From: Cheiracanthium punctorium
Lineage: Eukaryota > Arthropoda > Arachnida > Araneae > Cheiracanthiidae
Length of the DNA stretch: 64,000 nucleotides
Assembly: GCA_038373885.1 (NCBI GenBank)
Contig: JAWZYV010011911.1
Span: forward strand, 62,001 to 126,000
Direction: 5' to 3'
Part shown: piece by piece, positions 25,341-37,591 of the stretch
Position numbering within the stretch: position 1 is the stretch's first letter
Layout of the letters: every line of letters begins with the position of its first letter
Made by a program: the position numbers and the translations under genes
Notes under the pieces: model-generated
What the model was told of the DNA's origin: nothing
Databases searched by the model: none
Seen by the model: the letters and a program-made list of their open reading frames with translations, nothing else

Positions 25341-26364
25341 TTCATTTCTCCCTATGTTCCTTTCCTTTAGTGAAAAGATATCTGTTGTCCTCTGTAAATG
25401 CCATTGAAAAAAATTAGATTACTCTTCTCAGTATACTAAAATCACAAAAGAATGATATGAAATTGTTGCAACGTATCCCGATGGTCATTTGGTATAGTGC
25501 TCTTTTACCATGTCTGTACAGATAGTTATTGATAGTTCATATATTAGAAAAAAACAAATTACAAATTCACGTATTTATTTTTTTTACTATTTACTAATTT
25601 TTTAACACTGTGCATTGTATATCCAAACTAAATTTCTGCTATTCAAGTCTAATATTTTAAATGTTGATTTAAAAAATTAAATAATGCTAAAAATAAAATT
25701 ATAAAGATATTAGACTTCAAATATCAGAAATTCAATTAAAATAAATCATGAAAATGTAGTGTAAAAAGCAGTAAGTAATGAAAACAGATATATTTATGCG
25801 TGAATTATTATTTTTTTTTATATTTCTCATAGATGAAATAACAATAAGAGCCCTAATGTGTAAAAAAAGGGATAAGGGGGAAAAATATTTTGAATAGCAA
25901 AAATTTCATTTAAGTAAATGCGATAGTAAGACAAAAGAGCTTAGGCATCTCCAGGGGAGGATTTGTGCAACCTACATATAAAGTGCTGAAGAAACCGAGT
26001 CTATTTTTTCAATACATTTGAGTATGACATCCTAGTATTTTACTTGGAGTATACTCACAAGGTATACTATTACTATGAAAATATTCATTGAAATTCATTT
26101 TCCGAAAGCAGTAGTGTTCTCTTATCACGTAAACGTGCTATGTGCAGTGAAAGTATTCGAAATTGAAAACCATTAGTAATCACCTGACAAACTTATTGCG
26201 ATAAGTCGTTGTTAGAGTCTCAATCAACCCACTAAAATAAAGTCATATGAAGTACTGTGCGTACTGCAAATGTTAAAAATCAAGTTGATACAGCTTTCAC
26301 TTCTAGTGATTTGAGTTGCTAACTTTGAGGATATCACTATTCTTGAATTTTCTCTATTAAAGAA
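25341..26364. other. AT-rich intergenic DNA
   Basis: No feature supported. Confidence 0.5.
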
Positions 26365-26723
26365 TGTGCGGCCGCAGCACTTTGCGTTATGTCCCTCTCC
26401 ACCTCCAGAACACGAGTCTCCAAGAGAATCGACTTGAAAGCACGAGAGGGTTTTCGCAACCAGGCCAGTTTTTTCCACAAAAGCAGATTTATGCTAAAGC
26501 AGAGATATGCTAATGTGAACAGTGTTGCTATGTGAACAGCGACACTATATAAGGTCTGTAGCTAGTTACTAACGTATGTAGCGAGTTACTACGCCTGGGG
26601 TATAGTCCCCTTTTTGTATTCGGCACAAGGTGCCAGTTTGTGTTTTATCTGTTTTATGTTTTCGTTTTAATAAAGTGTTATGTTGGGAAAAGTTGTGTTC
26701 AATCGTGAATACACACACGTACA
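26365..26723 (+). mobile_element. Possible solo LTR
   Basis: The segment starts TGTGCGGCCGCAGCAC and has TATATAAGG at 26546-26554. It carries AATAAAG at about 26669 and ends in ACACACGTACA. The spacing of TATA box, transcribed region and polyadenylation signal is that of an LTR. No matching target duplication or second copy is seen, so the borders are tentative. Confidence 0.4.
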
Positions 26724-26829
26724 ATGAGAAGGGCAAAAAGTTATCACCTGCCACTTCAAAAATATCCAAATACTAGAAGAAGGAGTTTTAATTTATACAG
26801 CGAAAATGCTTAGAAAGATTTACTTAGCT

Positions 26830-27161
26830 CAGAGTTTCTCAACCTGTTGGGCGCGACCCCCAAGGGCGGCGCAAAGCGTTTGCAGGGGGGGCGCGAGAAA
26901 AACAAAGATCAAGTATCGATGCATGTTTTTTAAAAAAATCACCTTATTTATTTTCATTTTTACTCAAAAATATATCCATTTTCGCTTAAAATGTTCCTTC
27001 AAACTTTACTCATAACATTATTTTATAGAAAATTCGACTATATGTTCATTGTTAAAGATTAAAAATTGAATGTATGCTGAAAATGTGAGGGGGGGGGACC
27101 AACCACCATAAGTTAGCCTTTGTTGGGGGGGGGGCGACGTTAAAAAGCTTGAGAACCGCTG
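26830..27161. mobile_element. hAT-type MITE with perfect 8-bp target duplication
   Basis: ACTTAGCT occurs at 26822-26829 and again at 27162-27169, exactly flanking the element. Its ends are CAGAGTTTCTCAACC and the reverse complement of CAGCGGTTCTCAAGC. An 8-bp duplication with CAGNG...TTCTCAA termini is diagnostic of the hAT superfamily. G-rich tracts near both ends (26884, 27090, 27124) and the 332-bp non-coding interior fit a non-autonomous element. Confidence 0.92.
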
Positions 27162-27340
27162 ACTTAGCTAATAGTTGATGTAGTAAAATCCTCATTAAAT
27201 TATGAAACATTCAGTTCTATACATGTAGCATATTAAAGTATAATTGTTTTTGTTTTTAGTTTAACAATTAATTTTTTTATCTAATCTCACGAAGTACTAC
27301 TATAAATTACTTTGTCAAATAAAACGCAGTGGTTCCAAAT

Positions 27341-27509
27341 AGTGGCATAGACATAAATTTTTCATTGGGGAGGGGTTACGACTATTGCAACACACATATG
27401 TGCATACGTGTGTGTGATAAGGGGTTGAAGAATATACATTTTGTACGGTAAAAAATTCCTCAGGTGGGGTTGTGATCCCCCCTTATCCCCCCTTAGCTAT
27501 GTCACTGGT
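27341..27509. mobile_element. Short MITE with AGTGGCATAG termini
   Basis: The left AGTGGCATAGACATAAAT pairs loosely with the right end CCCTTAGCTATGTCACTGG, with G/C tracts just inside each end. It resembles the hAT-like CAGTGGCGTAGC family (compare 35111-35247). No clear target duplication. Confidence 0.5.
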
Positions 27510-27527
27510 TCTAAAAAATGTACCGCT

Positions 27528-27770
27528 ATCACCATGGGCTAGTGGATAAGACAGTGAGCATGCTAGATGGCTGAAGTGTGAAGGTCCCGGGTTCGGACCT
27601 ATCGCACGGCTGTCGTTTCAACGATCTGGTCTTTTGAGCGGTTTTCTCCAGATGTAATGTGAGTGTTCTTTAGAACCCCATGAAAAGTCCTCTCCCCAAA
27701 GCCCCCCCCTCGTTATGCAATTGCCCCTCTTGCTGGCTTGCCATAACACACAAACAACACCAAAATATGT
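27528..27770 (+). mobile_element. tRNA-derived SINE
   Basis: An A-box-like GGGCTAGTGGATAAG at 27537-27550 and a B-box GGTTCGGACCT at 27590-27600 sit 40-50 bp apart, as in a tRNA-type pol III promoter. The head does not fold into a full tRNA and continues into an unrelated tail, so it is a SINE rather than a tRNA gene. A related head is at 40488-40543. Confidence 0.65.
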
Positions 27771-29264
27771 ACCCGATGTTCCAAAATGGAGTACCTGTTT
27801 TTAAAAATGAATAAAAAAAAAATCCTGTTGTTATTATTTTTTAAATTTAAACGAATGTGTGATGTCTGGAATTTTTTTAGAAAACTTTAATATAATAGTG
27901 CAAAATCTTACAGACAGGTGGAGCTGCGGCAAGTGCATTCATCAGTAGCGGTTTGAAATTACATGGCAATCTCAAAATGTCGTCCATCTATTGCAACTAC
28001 ATGTCAGGGTCTCATAATGAAATTAACACGACGCCTCTAACGGAATGGCTGCACACTCCTTACAGATTAATTGCTGCAGATCACTAGCGAGAAAGGATTT
28101 TGGCAGTAAAGATAATGTCCTTCAAATGATTCCGAAGAAAAAAAAAGTTATGTAATGAATGGAGGTCATTTTGAGAATATTTTGAAAAATGTACATTCAA
28201 AAATTTGTTTGCAGCAAGAATTTTTTTAATACCTACATTCGTTTTTTTTATTAATTTTTTATTAAAATATGTAGTCTTTTTGGGGGCACTATGCAAAACC
28301 TTATATCTATACAATTACTTACGTATATTCAAGGAAAATAAATGCGCGAATGTGTACCGTTACTTTTTTCATCAGATTTGTTGTTGTTGTTGTTGTATTG
28401 ACTGTAACTGCAGTTCAAGACTTTATAGATCTACCCTGTTTCCGTAGTAAGTAAAAATAAATAAAAATGAAAACATTTGTAATTAATCAATTTTGAAATT
28501 AAATGAAACAATGATGCATAATTTAAACACTAAATTAAAGTTTAGCGCAATTCAATAGTTATTACCATAGTGTAAACAGATAAAATCTCATTTTTTGTTG
28601 CATAAACAATTGCTTTATTTGTGTCATTTATGACATGTTAATTTCTTGAGTCGAATGAACATAATAATGAGAAAATACATTTGTTAATGGTTAATTCTGA
28701 AGCTACAATGAACTGAATAAAATGGATTGTGCGAAGTAATTTATTATCTTAAAACAAAGTAATTGTTTGAAAGCCTTGTTTTATGGTAATTTTTGGTTTA
28801 TAAAGACTTAAACGCAAAATAACTTTTTGCATTGCGTAACAAAATATTAGAAATTTATTGTTTCATACAAAGGGTGTTAGGAAAAAGAAAAAAAAAATCA
28901 TTATAAAACCAATTTAAAAATGAAAGGACACCGTTAAATTTATTATTCATGGGGTTCTGTGAAATTTTATAGTCCCAATTTCCAAAATTCGCTTCACAGC
29001 TGATTAGCTTCAAAAAGGAAAAACTAAATACATTACTGGTCCAGGTTACGTCCATCGACCTAGCCTTTCGTAGTTTTTCGTTATTTTCTCCGAAACTTAG
29101 CGTAAATACGGGTTAGGACACCTTAGAAAGACCCCCGTGGAGGAGTACCATCTATTCTTAAATCTCTTCTCCGTGTAGAAAATCGGCCGTAATCCTGCAA
29201 ACAACCAAAGAAACAAAAAGTACGGGGTGGATGCGTCAATGACTGTCTGAATAACTAATAAACG
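27771..29264. other. AT-rich intergenic DNA
   Basis: A GTT trinucleotide run lies at 28380-28396. No protein family was recognised in the overlapping open frames around 28084-28447. Confidence 0.5.
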
Positions 29265-29589
29265 GTGTGTCCAAAATAATCACCATTTTAATTAACAAAA
29301 TTATTATGTCGGCCCAACATCTTCGAATGCTAAAGTGTTTAGTTTCCTTTAGTAACATTCCAATCCCCATGCTAGTTTTTTTTTCAGCACACTTAAAGGA
29401 TGTGTCATGGAATGGCGTAAACATTCAACAGGTTTTACGGCCTTTGACTGTTTTACTTGGGGATACCCGAAACACGAGATTTGTTATCAAAATCCACTGC
29501 TGATTGCGTTACTGGAAGAGTATGTCTACTTTATGCACGAACATTTACAAAAGACTTCTAAAAAGTGTGCAAAAATTGAGACGATATAA
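29265..29589 (+). pseudogene. Tc1/mariner-like transposase fragment (tentative)
   Basis: 29420-29589 encodes TAFDCFTWGYPKHEICYQNP. This resembles the 'DFFLWGY-K--VY--P' block that follows the third catalytic residue in DDE/D transposases, and a Lys-rich helix follows. Left of it, GGTGTGTCCAAAATAATCACC at 29263 resembles a terminal repeat. The catalytic residue and most of the protein are missing, so this is only a fragment. Confidence 0.4.
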
Positions 29590-29618
29590 TGCTGTTGGAA
29601 ATGGTAGTTATTTTAGAT

Positions 29619-31008
29619 TGTTGCAGAAAACTCCTTAATTCCTGGGTTCGTCTTTCTAAAGTCCAGTAGGTGTAGAAAGTTCTAGCAAAGAATACACGTC
29701 CGGATGGAACACGAACTTTATTGCTTCTAGAACTTCGTCGAACATTCAGGTGTACAAAATTCACAAGCACTATCAGCCAGTAACATGCTTGTAACAGTCC
29801 GCATAGTACCGAAGCTTTCACAAATGTTGTGTTTCTCACATAAAGTAAAACTCTTCCGCAGGCAAAGATTCAGTATAAACTCACGAGGGAAATCGAAGTC
29901 CCCCAAGACTAAGCGTTAAGAATTTACACGCTTTTGACGTACTTTCTAGAAAAATCGGGATGCGTAGAAAGACCCCGAACTGTCGCGTTTAAATTACGTC
30001 ATAGAAAAATAATACAGCAGAATGTGGTGTTAATGCAGGATACACACCTTTACAGGCCCCATTGGAAAAATCGCACCAAATGAGCAAAATGTCGCCAAAC
30101 TTGGCGACTTTTGGCGAAATATCGCATAATTTGGTGTCAAAAGTAAGTCCCCAAACGTGAGGTGAGCCTCGGACCAATACTTCTCGAGATTTCTAGAAAA
30201 TGCTATGTTGTGATGCAGATCATCACATATATATTTTTAATTATAAATACTTTGTTAATTATTTCTAAATTTAATATGTGTTCAAAATGTATTCTTTGCA
30301 CTATCGATTCGGATTTTCTTCGCTTCGCCTGTAAAGTTTTATATCTGCACCTGCCGTATTTAAAAGCAATCTTCCGTTTTCATTTCTTTTTATTTCACTT
30401 TTGCATTTGTAAACCCTAGCGTTTCAGTTTCGATGATTTGTTTATGACCATAAAAGACATCAAATCCATAAATAACATTGGCTTTCATTTTGAGTTACAA
30501 TTTAGCTGATCGATTTTTTGTTTTCTCCTGTTGGCGCGTCGGGGATTCAAAAATAATTATAGAGAAATGTATTTAACGCCTACTGGCGTCACGTTGTTTT
30601 AGCACTTTGTTTGGCGAGGTTTCTTCTGTTACTACTCTCTTGGCTTGCGTTTCTCGCTATCATTCTCGTCTTTGCTGTTGACCTGAAAAGCTGCGTCTCT
30701 TTGGGGTCTGCCCAGCCACCACAGGACTTAATATTTTTGAAGTTTATATGCATTGATATGTTAAAATAAAATGTAAAAGTTTGCCACTGTACGATGTCTT
30801 GCTCATTTATCACGGACTTGCTATGATCCCGGAGAGTTTCGCCTTCATATATGTGAATCAGTAAGGAAACTCAAAATTCCGTATATCGCGTTCTAGTTAA
30901 CTGATTTTGATGCAACAAAATGCAAAATTTAATTATTTGACCCGTATAATACGAATTTTAAACTATTTTTAATCTTTAAACGGCAGAAAGGCAAAGGAAT
31001 TCGTAACA
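29619..31008 (-). mobile_element. Solo LTR of the 50-kb Ty3/gypsy family, interrupted
   Basis: Read on the minus strand it starts TGTTACGAATTCC at 31008 and ends CTGCAACA at 29619, matching the start and end of the complete LTR at 58205-59122. Homology covers the end region (29619-29870), the GCCAA palindrome block (30050-30145) and the start region (30840-31008). Between about 30200 and 30830 there is unrelated DNA, so the LTR was split by an insertion. Divergence from the 58-kb LTR is much greater than between the two LTRs of that element, so this is an older relative. Confidence 0.8.
30200..30830. other. Unidentified insertion inside the solo LTR
   Basis: About 0.6 kb with no match to the family LTR. 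30520-30730 is GC-richer than its flanks. I found no terminal repeats or coding family, so its nature is unknown. Confidence 0.5.
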
Positions 31009-32317
31009 ATATTTGCAGTTTAATAGTTCTTGAAATATCTTCGTTGAAGAATTTTCATCAAATTTTTCATCTCTCGTTTTTTAGAGAACCCCATCTGTTG
31101 ACGAATTTTGGGGATATATTTCGAAATTCGGAATCTGAAATATCTATTGTCTCAACAAAAATTCAGCAAACGGTGAATTTCATTCATTCTCCTTTATTTA
31201 ATTCTTATTTAAATGGTTTTAAAATGTACCAGTATTACCTAAATCATATCTATCCTATCGTACTCTAATAAATCATGTCTATAATACCGTATAAATTAAA
31301 AACAAAAATAAATTATAAAAAGCAGGAATTCTAAAAGAAAGGAACTAATATAAATTTAAAATAACCTACAAAGATAATAAAATTAGATAATCTTGGTTGC
31401 ACGCAAATTTAGTAAAAATGTATTTTATGCACGTTTTTAGAACATATAAAGAACGGAATTTCCTAAAATTTCCAGTTTTTTCCGATAAAAGTTAAAAGCT
31501 TATGAAATTATCTTCAAATGTATTTTGGTTTTTCAAACAATGAAATTTCCATTTCAAAAACAATTATCATTGAGTGTAATTAAAAAAGAATATATATTAC
31601 ATACGTAAAATATCAGCTTTATTCTTTCTCTTCGTTTATCACTATGTTTAGTTTCAAATTTTAATCAGATTTTGTCTAATTATTTTCATAACCAAATCAG
31701 AAATTTATATTTTCACCTGCAGTGAAAAACTTAAACTTTTTATTTTATATTCAGTTCATTGTCTCTAAAAAATGCATAGTTCTATGAATAAAACACTGCT
31801 TACATTCATTGAAAATCAGCAATTATCATAAATAAATTTTATTTAAAAGATAACAATTTATGATTAATTCATTTTATTATTATTATTATTTCCACCATTG
31901 TTTGGGGCAGAATGTATTTATTGGTGTTTTGAATCTTGTATTTCGCAGTTTTTAATAAAAAGTACATTAACTTTTGCAAGTAAATAATAAATTAAACAAA
32001 GAAGTCGTTAAATGTTTCCTGTGTTGCAATGATTCAAAAAAAGGAATTATATTATGAAAAGAAGTAATGTGAAATATAATTTAAATATAAAAGCACTTAC
32101 TTATAATTAAGCTGAGTTATTAAGTATAGTTTATGTAAACGGAAGAATAGGGCACTTCATTTTGAATGTATAAATATTCGTTCAAACTAAAGATGAAATG
32201 ATGAATGAAGAAATGGAATTTGATTAAATTTCTAAATATTTTATTAGTAACTGTTTTCCTTCAATTCCTTGATATCTTCATGTACACATCTCATGACAGT
32301 TATAGGTTATGAGTAAA
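31009..32317. other. AT-rich intergenic DNA
   Basis: No feature supported. Confidence 0.5.
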
Positions 32318-32395
32318 ATGCCTAAACTTTACAATTGTTCGCTTTCAGACTGTTTTAGTTATAATGAGAAGTTAGTTCACAGCATCTTCTCACAG
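32318..32395 (+). CDS. Candidate first exon, THAP-like start (weak)
   Basis: An ATG at 32318 opens exactly 26 codons ending in CAG just before a strong splice donor, GTATGT at 32396, so phase is preserved. The peptide begins MPKLYNCSLSDCF. THAP zinc-finger proteins typically start MP(K/x) with a Cys pair a few residues in, and many end their first exon early. The downstream C-x2-H part is not visible, so this could be chance or a relic. There is no supporting neighbour. Confidence 0.25.
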
Positions 32396-32539
32396 GTATG
32401 TAATATTACCTAAGCTGTTCTATAATTGGTATAGTCTGACACATAATCTGTATTTCTACTTCTATGAACTCACATTTGCGCTACGTTCATAATAAATATC
32501 AAGACATTAAATTCTTACACATAGACGTATACACAAGTA

Positions 32540-33060
32540 GAATAACCCTCGTATTCACCAACTGTCGGTTGAACCGACAACTTTGTAACTACCGGTTGGA
32601 AAACTGGACTGGTCAGTCCAAGAATTCCAGTCAACCTGGGAGAAAAAGTTGCTGAACCTGTGGTAACTCAACCCAATTTAAAACGGGGTCAATCAATGAG
32701 ATTCAAACTGGGCTCGGTGGAAATCGAAACTCTGATAAGTGGAAGTTGCCTAAGTGACTCCACAGTCGCTCTGCTTTTAACCCTTACATATCTATTTTTC
32801 TCCAGAGAATGTGAAAGCCAGTTCTTGGAAGGGATGCTAATTTTCGGGGGAAGCTAATTTTCGGGGAGCTAATTTTCGGGGAAAGTCTTAACTGAGCATG
32901 CTCGGTCTTTTCGAATGCACTACTCAGTAGAGCTTCTGGACTTGCACATGGTTATTATGATAGGTTAGCAACTGCCTGGTCATCGGTGAATATCATTTGA
33001 GAGCTCGACCGAGATTTTGCTGTAAACCGACTGTCCAGATAGACGATTAATATGGACGTA
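32540..33060. other. GC-richer stretch with small tandem repeat
   Basis: Composition is higher in GC than the flanks. A unit GCTAATTTTCGGGG is repeated three times at 32835-32885. Imperfect palindromes (CTGTCGGTTGAACCGACA near 32562) are present. No coding family or element ends were identified. Confidence 0.4.
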
Positions 33061-34280
33061 AGAGCTTATCTGTAGAGAAACATAATTATTTTAGCATTCT
33101 TAAATTTACATTTAGCATTCAAAAAACAAGCAAGAAAGAAAAAAAAAACTGTCTCAAAAATATAAACACAATCAAATCAATTCCACGCTTTTATCAATGT
33201 TAGATCAGTTTTCTTCTTGCATCATTAACATTGTCGATATGCTGTCTGTCTAATAATTTTTGCAATAGTGGCACGTTAGTTTCGAATCACATAGTTCAAT
33301 GTGTTCAAGAACAGTTGTACTGTGATTGAGCTTAAATTTCCTTTCCAGAAACTCGAACGCTATGTGAAAACATTACGTTTTGCTTTCCTGTGAACTAAAG
33401 CCAATACTGATGGTAATGTGGTGTATGGCATTTGTCTTATGATGAGAATTGGCCATATTCCTTTTTCAGTACAGTTCATTGTCCTGTTAAAATATTAAAT
33501 CAGTTCTATCTAAATTTTCGGTCGTTGGTAAAAATTGATGGCTGTGCACTTCGTCAAGATGCTCTAGCTTTCGTCTAATATCTGTAAAAGCAGTATTTGG
33601 TGTAATGTGCATTTCAAATACTGTCAAAAACCATTAAATGGACTTTTTCCCGTCACACCCAGAACTCTTGTAATAATCAATTACCGAATGCAAGAAAAGA
33701 ATTACATTATTATGTTGCTAATTAAAAAAAGAAGTAATGAAAAGAGACTTAAAGAAGTATACAAAGTGAAGTTAGTTTGACCTTTCAAACTTGGAACAAA
33801 GTAAAAAATAAATAAATAAAAATGGTTTATCGATGTAAAAACGTTATATTAAGATGAATTGGTCACAATATCAAAATCAAAACATAATATTGGTTTCCAA
33901 GTTTCATTAAGTTTGAAAATATGCCCTATAAGATGGTATTAGCAACATATTTAAGTTTCTAAAATAAACATATTGAAATCGTTCTGAAACTGGCAGTGGG
34001 GAATATTGGGTCAGAGAAAGAGCCATTTAAATAAACTATGCAGTATACTTCGAGGAAAGTTAAGTAAAGTTAACTTACAAAACTATTTTTAAAGTGGTTT
34101 TTCGCCAAACTTAAAAATTTAGAGGCATTGGGACTTATGCCAGCTGTTCTCCACGTCTACTAAAGCTATTAAAATCGATTCAAATTTCTTCGAAATGGCA
34201 AAATTTGTTTCATAATGAACTATAATAACTCCAGTTTCATGCTATTTTCGAATGTGAAAAATGCAATCTGACGTCTTACG

Positions 34281-34311
<31 letters not shown>

Positions 34312-35110
34312 TGCATAATGCTCTTTTCATTACTTCATGGGATTTGCAAGACTAGTCAAAGAAGGGGATTGTTTTATAGTAAATTTACTTGTTCACGTTT
34401 TTTCTAGAAATAATGAAACGTGAACTAGTAAATATACGAAGAATGGAATTATTGTGAAATATATTTTCCAAATTTACTAAAAAGTTCCAAACAAGTATCT
34501 TGTGAAACGGGAAATTAATATTTTAGAGGAAAAAACATACATGTTTTATATTTAATTGATTAAAACCATTAATGCTTTTACGCCTAAAAAAGACTGAATT
34601 TCGACAAAAACAAAAAATCATTTAAAATGCATTTCTTCAGGTCAAATCAACCTTACAATGTGTATCACGTTAAAATTATCTGTATCATTATGATTCAGTT
34701 TTACTTACAATATCCTTGTTTATATTTAAAAAAAAAACATAGATTTTTCCGTTCTAATCTTTCATGCAAAATTTAAGTTCTCTAATCTTCTTATGGCAAG
34801 CTTATTACTCACGGATTTAAAATCTCTTCCTGACCGAGAAATCTTATTATTGACATAATCTTGAAAAGTGAAGGATCAAAAACAGGAGAAATATTTTCGA
34901 ATGTAAAACATTTCATTTCCCATGATCGAACATAGCTAGGATTTATAAGATTGCCAATAGTTTTGAGGATAAACATTTTTGTTCTGAAAAATTGAACAAG
35001 ATTTCAGGAATTCTTATTCAATGAAAGACAATTAAGTGGATATTCTTTCAGAAATTTTGTTAATTTTCAGTCTTATAAGCTTAAAAGTCCAGTTAAGTTG
35101 AAACTTCTAG
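33061..35110. other. AT-rich intergenic DNA with one microsatellite
   Basis: A (TA)n run lies at 34282-34309. Nothing else is supported. Confidence 0.5.
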
Positions 35111-35247
35111 CAGGGGCGTAGCCAGTGTGGTATACCCGTGATATTTGGATTAGCATAAGCTCTCAATCGCGTTGAAATTTCGTTTATTTACTCTCGACTT
35201 ATTTCATATACCCCCTACCCCTGTAATACTTCTAGGCTACGCTCCTG
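35111..35247. mobile_element. Short hAT-like MITE, CAGGGGCGTAGCC ends
   Basis: It begins CAGGGGCGTAGCCAGTG and ends with the near complement GGCTACGCTCCTG; length 137 bp. CAGGGGCGTAGC ends are common in hAT-derived MITEs. The flanking 8-mers (ACTTCTAG and AATTTCAG) agree at only five positions, so the target duplication is not secure. Confidence 0.6.
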
Positions 35248-36217
35248 AATTTCAGTAATAAGTCCAGTTACAGGAGGAAAAAGCTGGACAAGAAACTGGT
35301 TCAAGAAACTCGGTGAACAATCTACCATGCGCAATTCATAAGGAATAACAACTTTATATTACTCAGCCGATTACAGATGCAATACTGCACTTCGTATGCA
35401 ATGAAATCCTTCCGCAGGCTAATGGCATAGTGGAAATTCTCGAGAAAAACCCTTAATTTCTTCACAGAATACAAAAATATAGAATTCACTAGCAGCCTTC
35501 AAAATAAGCTTCGAACAACAAATAAAGAAGCTGAGTGCTTCTTACCTCAAAATAACACATCTTCCAATGCAGCCGGCTCTATAAGCGATAACTCAAACTG
35601 TAGTATTTAATGAGCACAAATATTTCACTAAAAACACATAATTGCAGACTTTTTTCAGGAAATGCTATTTTTTAAGCAAACGGGTGAAAAAACGTACTTT
35701 TAAACTAAATTTTTAACATTTATTTAAGGAAAATATCTCCCAAGAATGCGTTCCAGAATTAAATTCCCACACATCGTAACTAATTTTTTAGAGCAAAATA
35801 TATTCGGACCAAAGTGGGAAAGTTTTGAAAATAACAATGTGATAAAATATATCAGCAATAAAGCCGTAAAAAAAATCTACAGATACGGTGTTGGAATTTC
35901 TTCAGAAATGTTTGTTTATACGATCGATTAGGGTTTTAGTGAGAGAACTGCCTCGGGGAAGTTATAAATGTGTTATGACCCAATAAATTTATCCAGCACA
36001 TGCGTTTTCCCCTCTTTATTAGATTAAGATGGAGATATAAAAGTGTGAGCCTCTTGTCTCTTGGAGGATCCTGGTGTAACGGAAGAACATAAATTTTTCT
36101 GTGGGGGTATGGACAAAAAACAAAACAAAAACTGATGCGTTTTAGGCAATAACGCTTTTCGTTTAAAAGTTAAATTGCAAAAAAAATACACCAGGACATG
36201 TAAAATATACAGGGAAT
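35248..36217. other. AT-rich intergenic DNA
   Basis: No feature supported; the open frame at 35746-35931 has no motif. Confidence 0.5.
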
Positions 36218-36219
36218 TA

Positions 36220-36737
36220 CAGTAGAGTCTCGATTGTTCGAGTTTCCCATAAATTCGAGTTAGTGAAAAAATAAATTTAGCTCTCAAATAATGACTAACA
36301 CATACAAAACATGTTAAAATATTATTTCGCTCGACAAATTTCAAATACCTGGCGCAACCGGAAGCCACATGAGAAATCCCCCTCCCAAAGAAAATTGGTA
36401 TTTTCTTCCTATAGATGCCTCACAGACGATTCTGTGCAGTGTTGATATGTTGCTTTGGAGATGGTGGGATTTTGCTGCACAGAAACGCGTCAATGTGTAA
36501 CCCGTTGTCAACGGTAATACAAAAGAACAATTGACTATTATTTTCCGATCGAACAGGTAAATCAATGAATTATCAGTAGTATTTGAGCGCATTTTTTTCA
36601 TTTAAATGTACAGCCAAATTGCAAAAATCGTTTTATTTTCATTTTTTTGCTTATTACATTTTATAATTTCGATAACTCGAGTTTTCGATAGTTCGAGGCA
36701 AACCCGGTCCCACCCACCTCGAATTATCGAAGTACTG
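36220..36737. mobile_element. pogo/Tigger-like MITE
   Basis: The left end CAGTAGAGTCTCGATTGTTC pairs with the right end GAATTATCGAAGTACTG, with TA on each outer side (36218-36219, 36738-36739). CAGTA-starting ends with repeated TCGA/TTCGAG motifs are typical of the pogo/Tigger branch of Tc1/mariner. Sub-terminal repeats (AACTCGAG, TTCGAGG) lie at 36673-36725. The open frames inside are short and not transposase. Confidence 0.75.
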
Positions 36738-36794
36738 TATACATAAAATGTATACTGCACACATGTACATACTGTATGCATAAAAAATATATGT

Positions 36795-37100
36795 GCAGTC
36801 AATTATCACAGCAATGTGGAATCGCAAATGTCGACTTCTTGTATCTGTTAATAATCACTTCGGAAAAATGTTGAAATGCTTGTCTACATTCTTAATCGAG
36901 TTTCGCAAACAAAAGGATTTTCTACAAAAATTTCATCCATGAAATAAAATAGAATTTGTAAACTATCTATTTTATTCTCGAGTTTTCTATGAAATATCTA
37001 TTAGTTTTTGATGAACCATGGTTGGATTCTTACTGTTATTTCATCACTTCTGCCAAAGTAATTGTTCGTAGGTTCCGCATAGATCACAGTTTATGATTTA
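36795..37100. mobile_element. Foldback family A copy, reverse orientation
   Basis: It contains CACAGCAATGTGG, then GTTAATAATCACTTCGG. Further on it has CCATGGTTGGATTC...CACTTCTGCCAAAGTAATTG, which aligns with 1600-1660. Confidence 0.5.
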
Positions 37101-37164
37101 CATTCGTTTCCCTATTTCCTTCATGTTCGTACATAAAAACGTGCAATCATTTTTGGATCCAAAA

Positions 37165-37318
37165 GAGAGTGCGCAGGGGAAAGTGCTTCCCCCACAAATA
37201 AAATAATTTTACACTGTAAAAGATTGACTTATCTTTTAAATTGGAATTTATTCACAATAAAAAAAAGAGTCAAAAAGTTTTTGTGCCCCCTCCAGAATTT
37301 TTCTAGATACGCCACTGC
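37165..37318. mobile_element. Possible short hAT-like MITE
   Basis: The right end TAGATACGCCACTGCGTGCAG resembles, in reverse complement, the CAGTGGCGTATC ends of hAT-type MITEs, with a CCCCCTCC tract just inside. The left end GCGCAGGGG followed by a CCCCC tract is a weak partner. Confidence 0.35.
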
Positions 37319-37357
37319 GTGCAGTAATAAAGGAGTTCGTTCATCTCTCAATAATTG

Positions 37358-37591
37358 TGGCATGTAGTCATGCATAACTACTGCTCAACTCTCCCAAAAC
37401 CCGATATCTCTTTAGAGAATTCCCTGCAGCTCTATTATTCTTTTTCTTGCGTTTAAGTTCGTTTTGTCATTATCGTGATGTTGTGATATTTGCGCTCGTG
37501 TATAAATGTTATAAATAAATGTCTTCGTTTTATTAAAATAAAGATTCATCTTATTGCACGCACGTCACTGATATTATTTTTCCTGTAACAA
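37358..37591 (+). mobile_element. Possible short solo LTR
   Basis: It runs from TGTGGCATG to CCTGTAACA, with GTATAAATG near 37500 and an AATAAAG near 37540. The arrangement is LTR-like but there is no second copy or target duplication, so it is tentative. Confidence 0.25.

Noticed and set aside
27528..27610. A tRNA gene
   Set aside because: A and B boxes are present, but the arms do not make a cloverleaf and the unit continues into a SINE tail.
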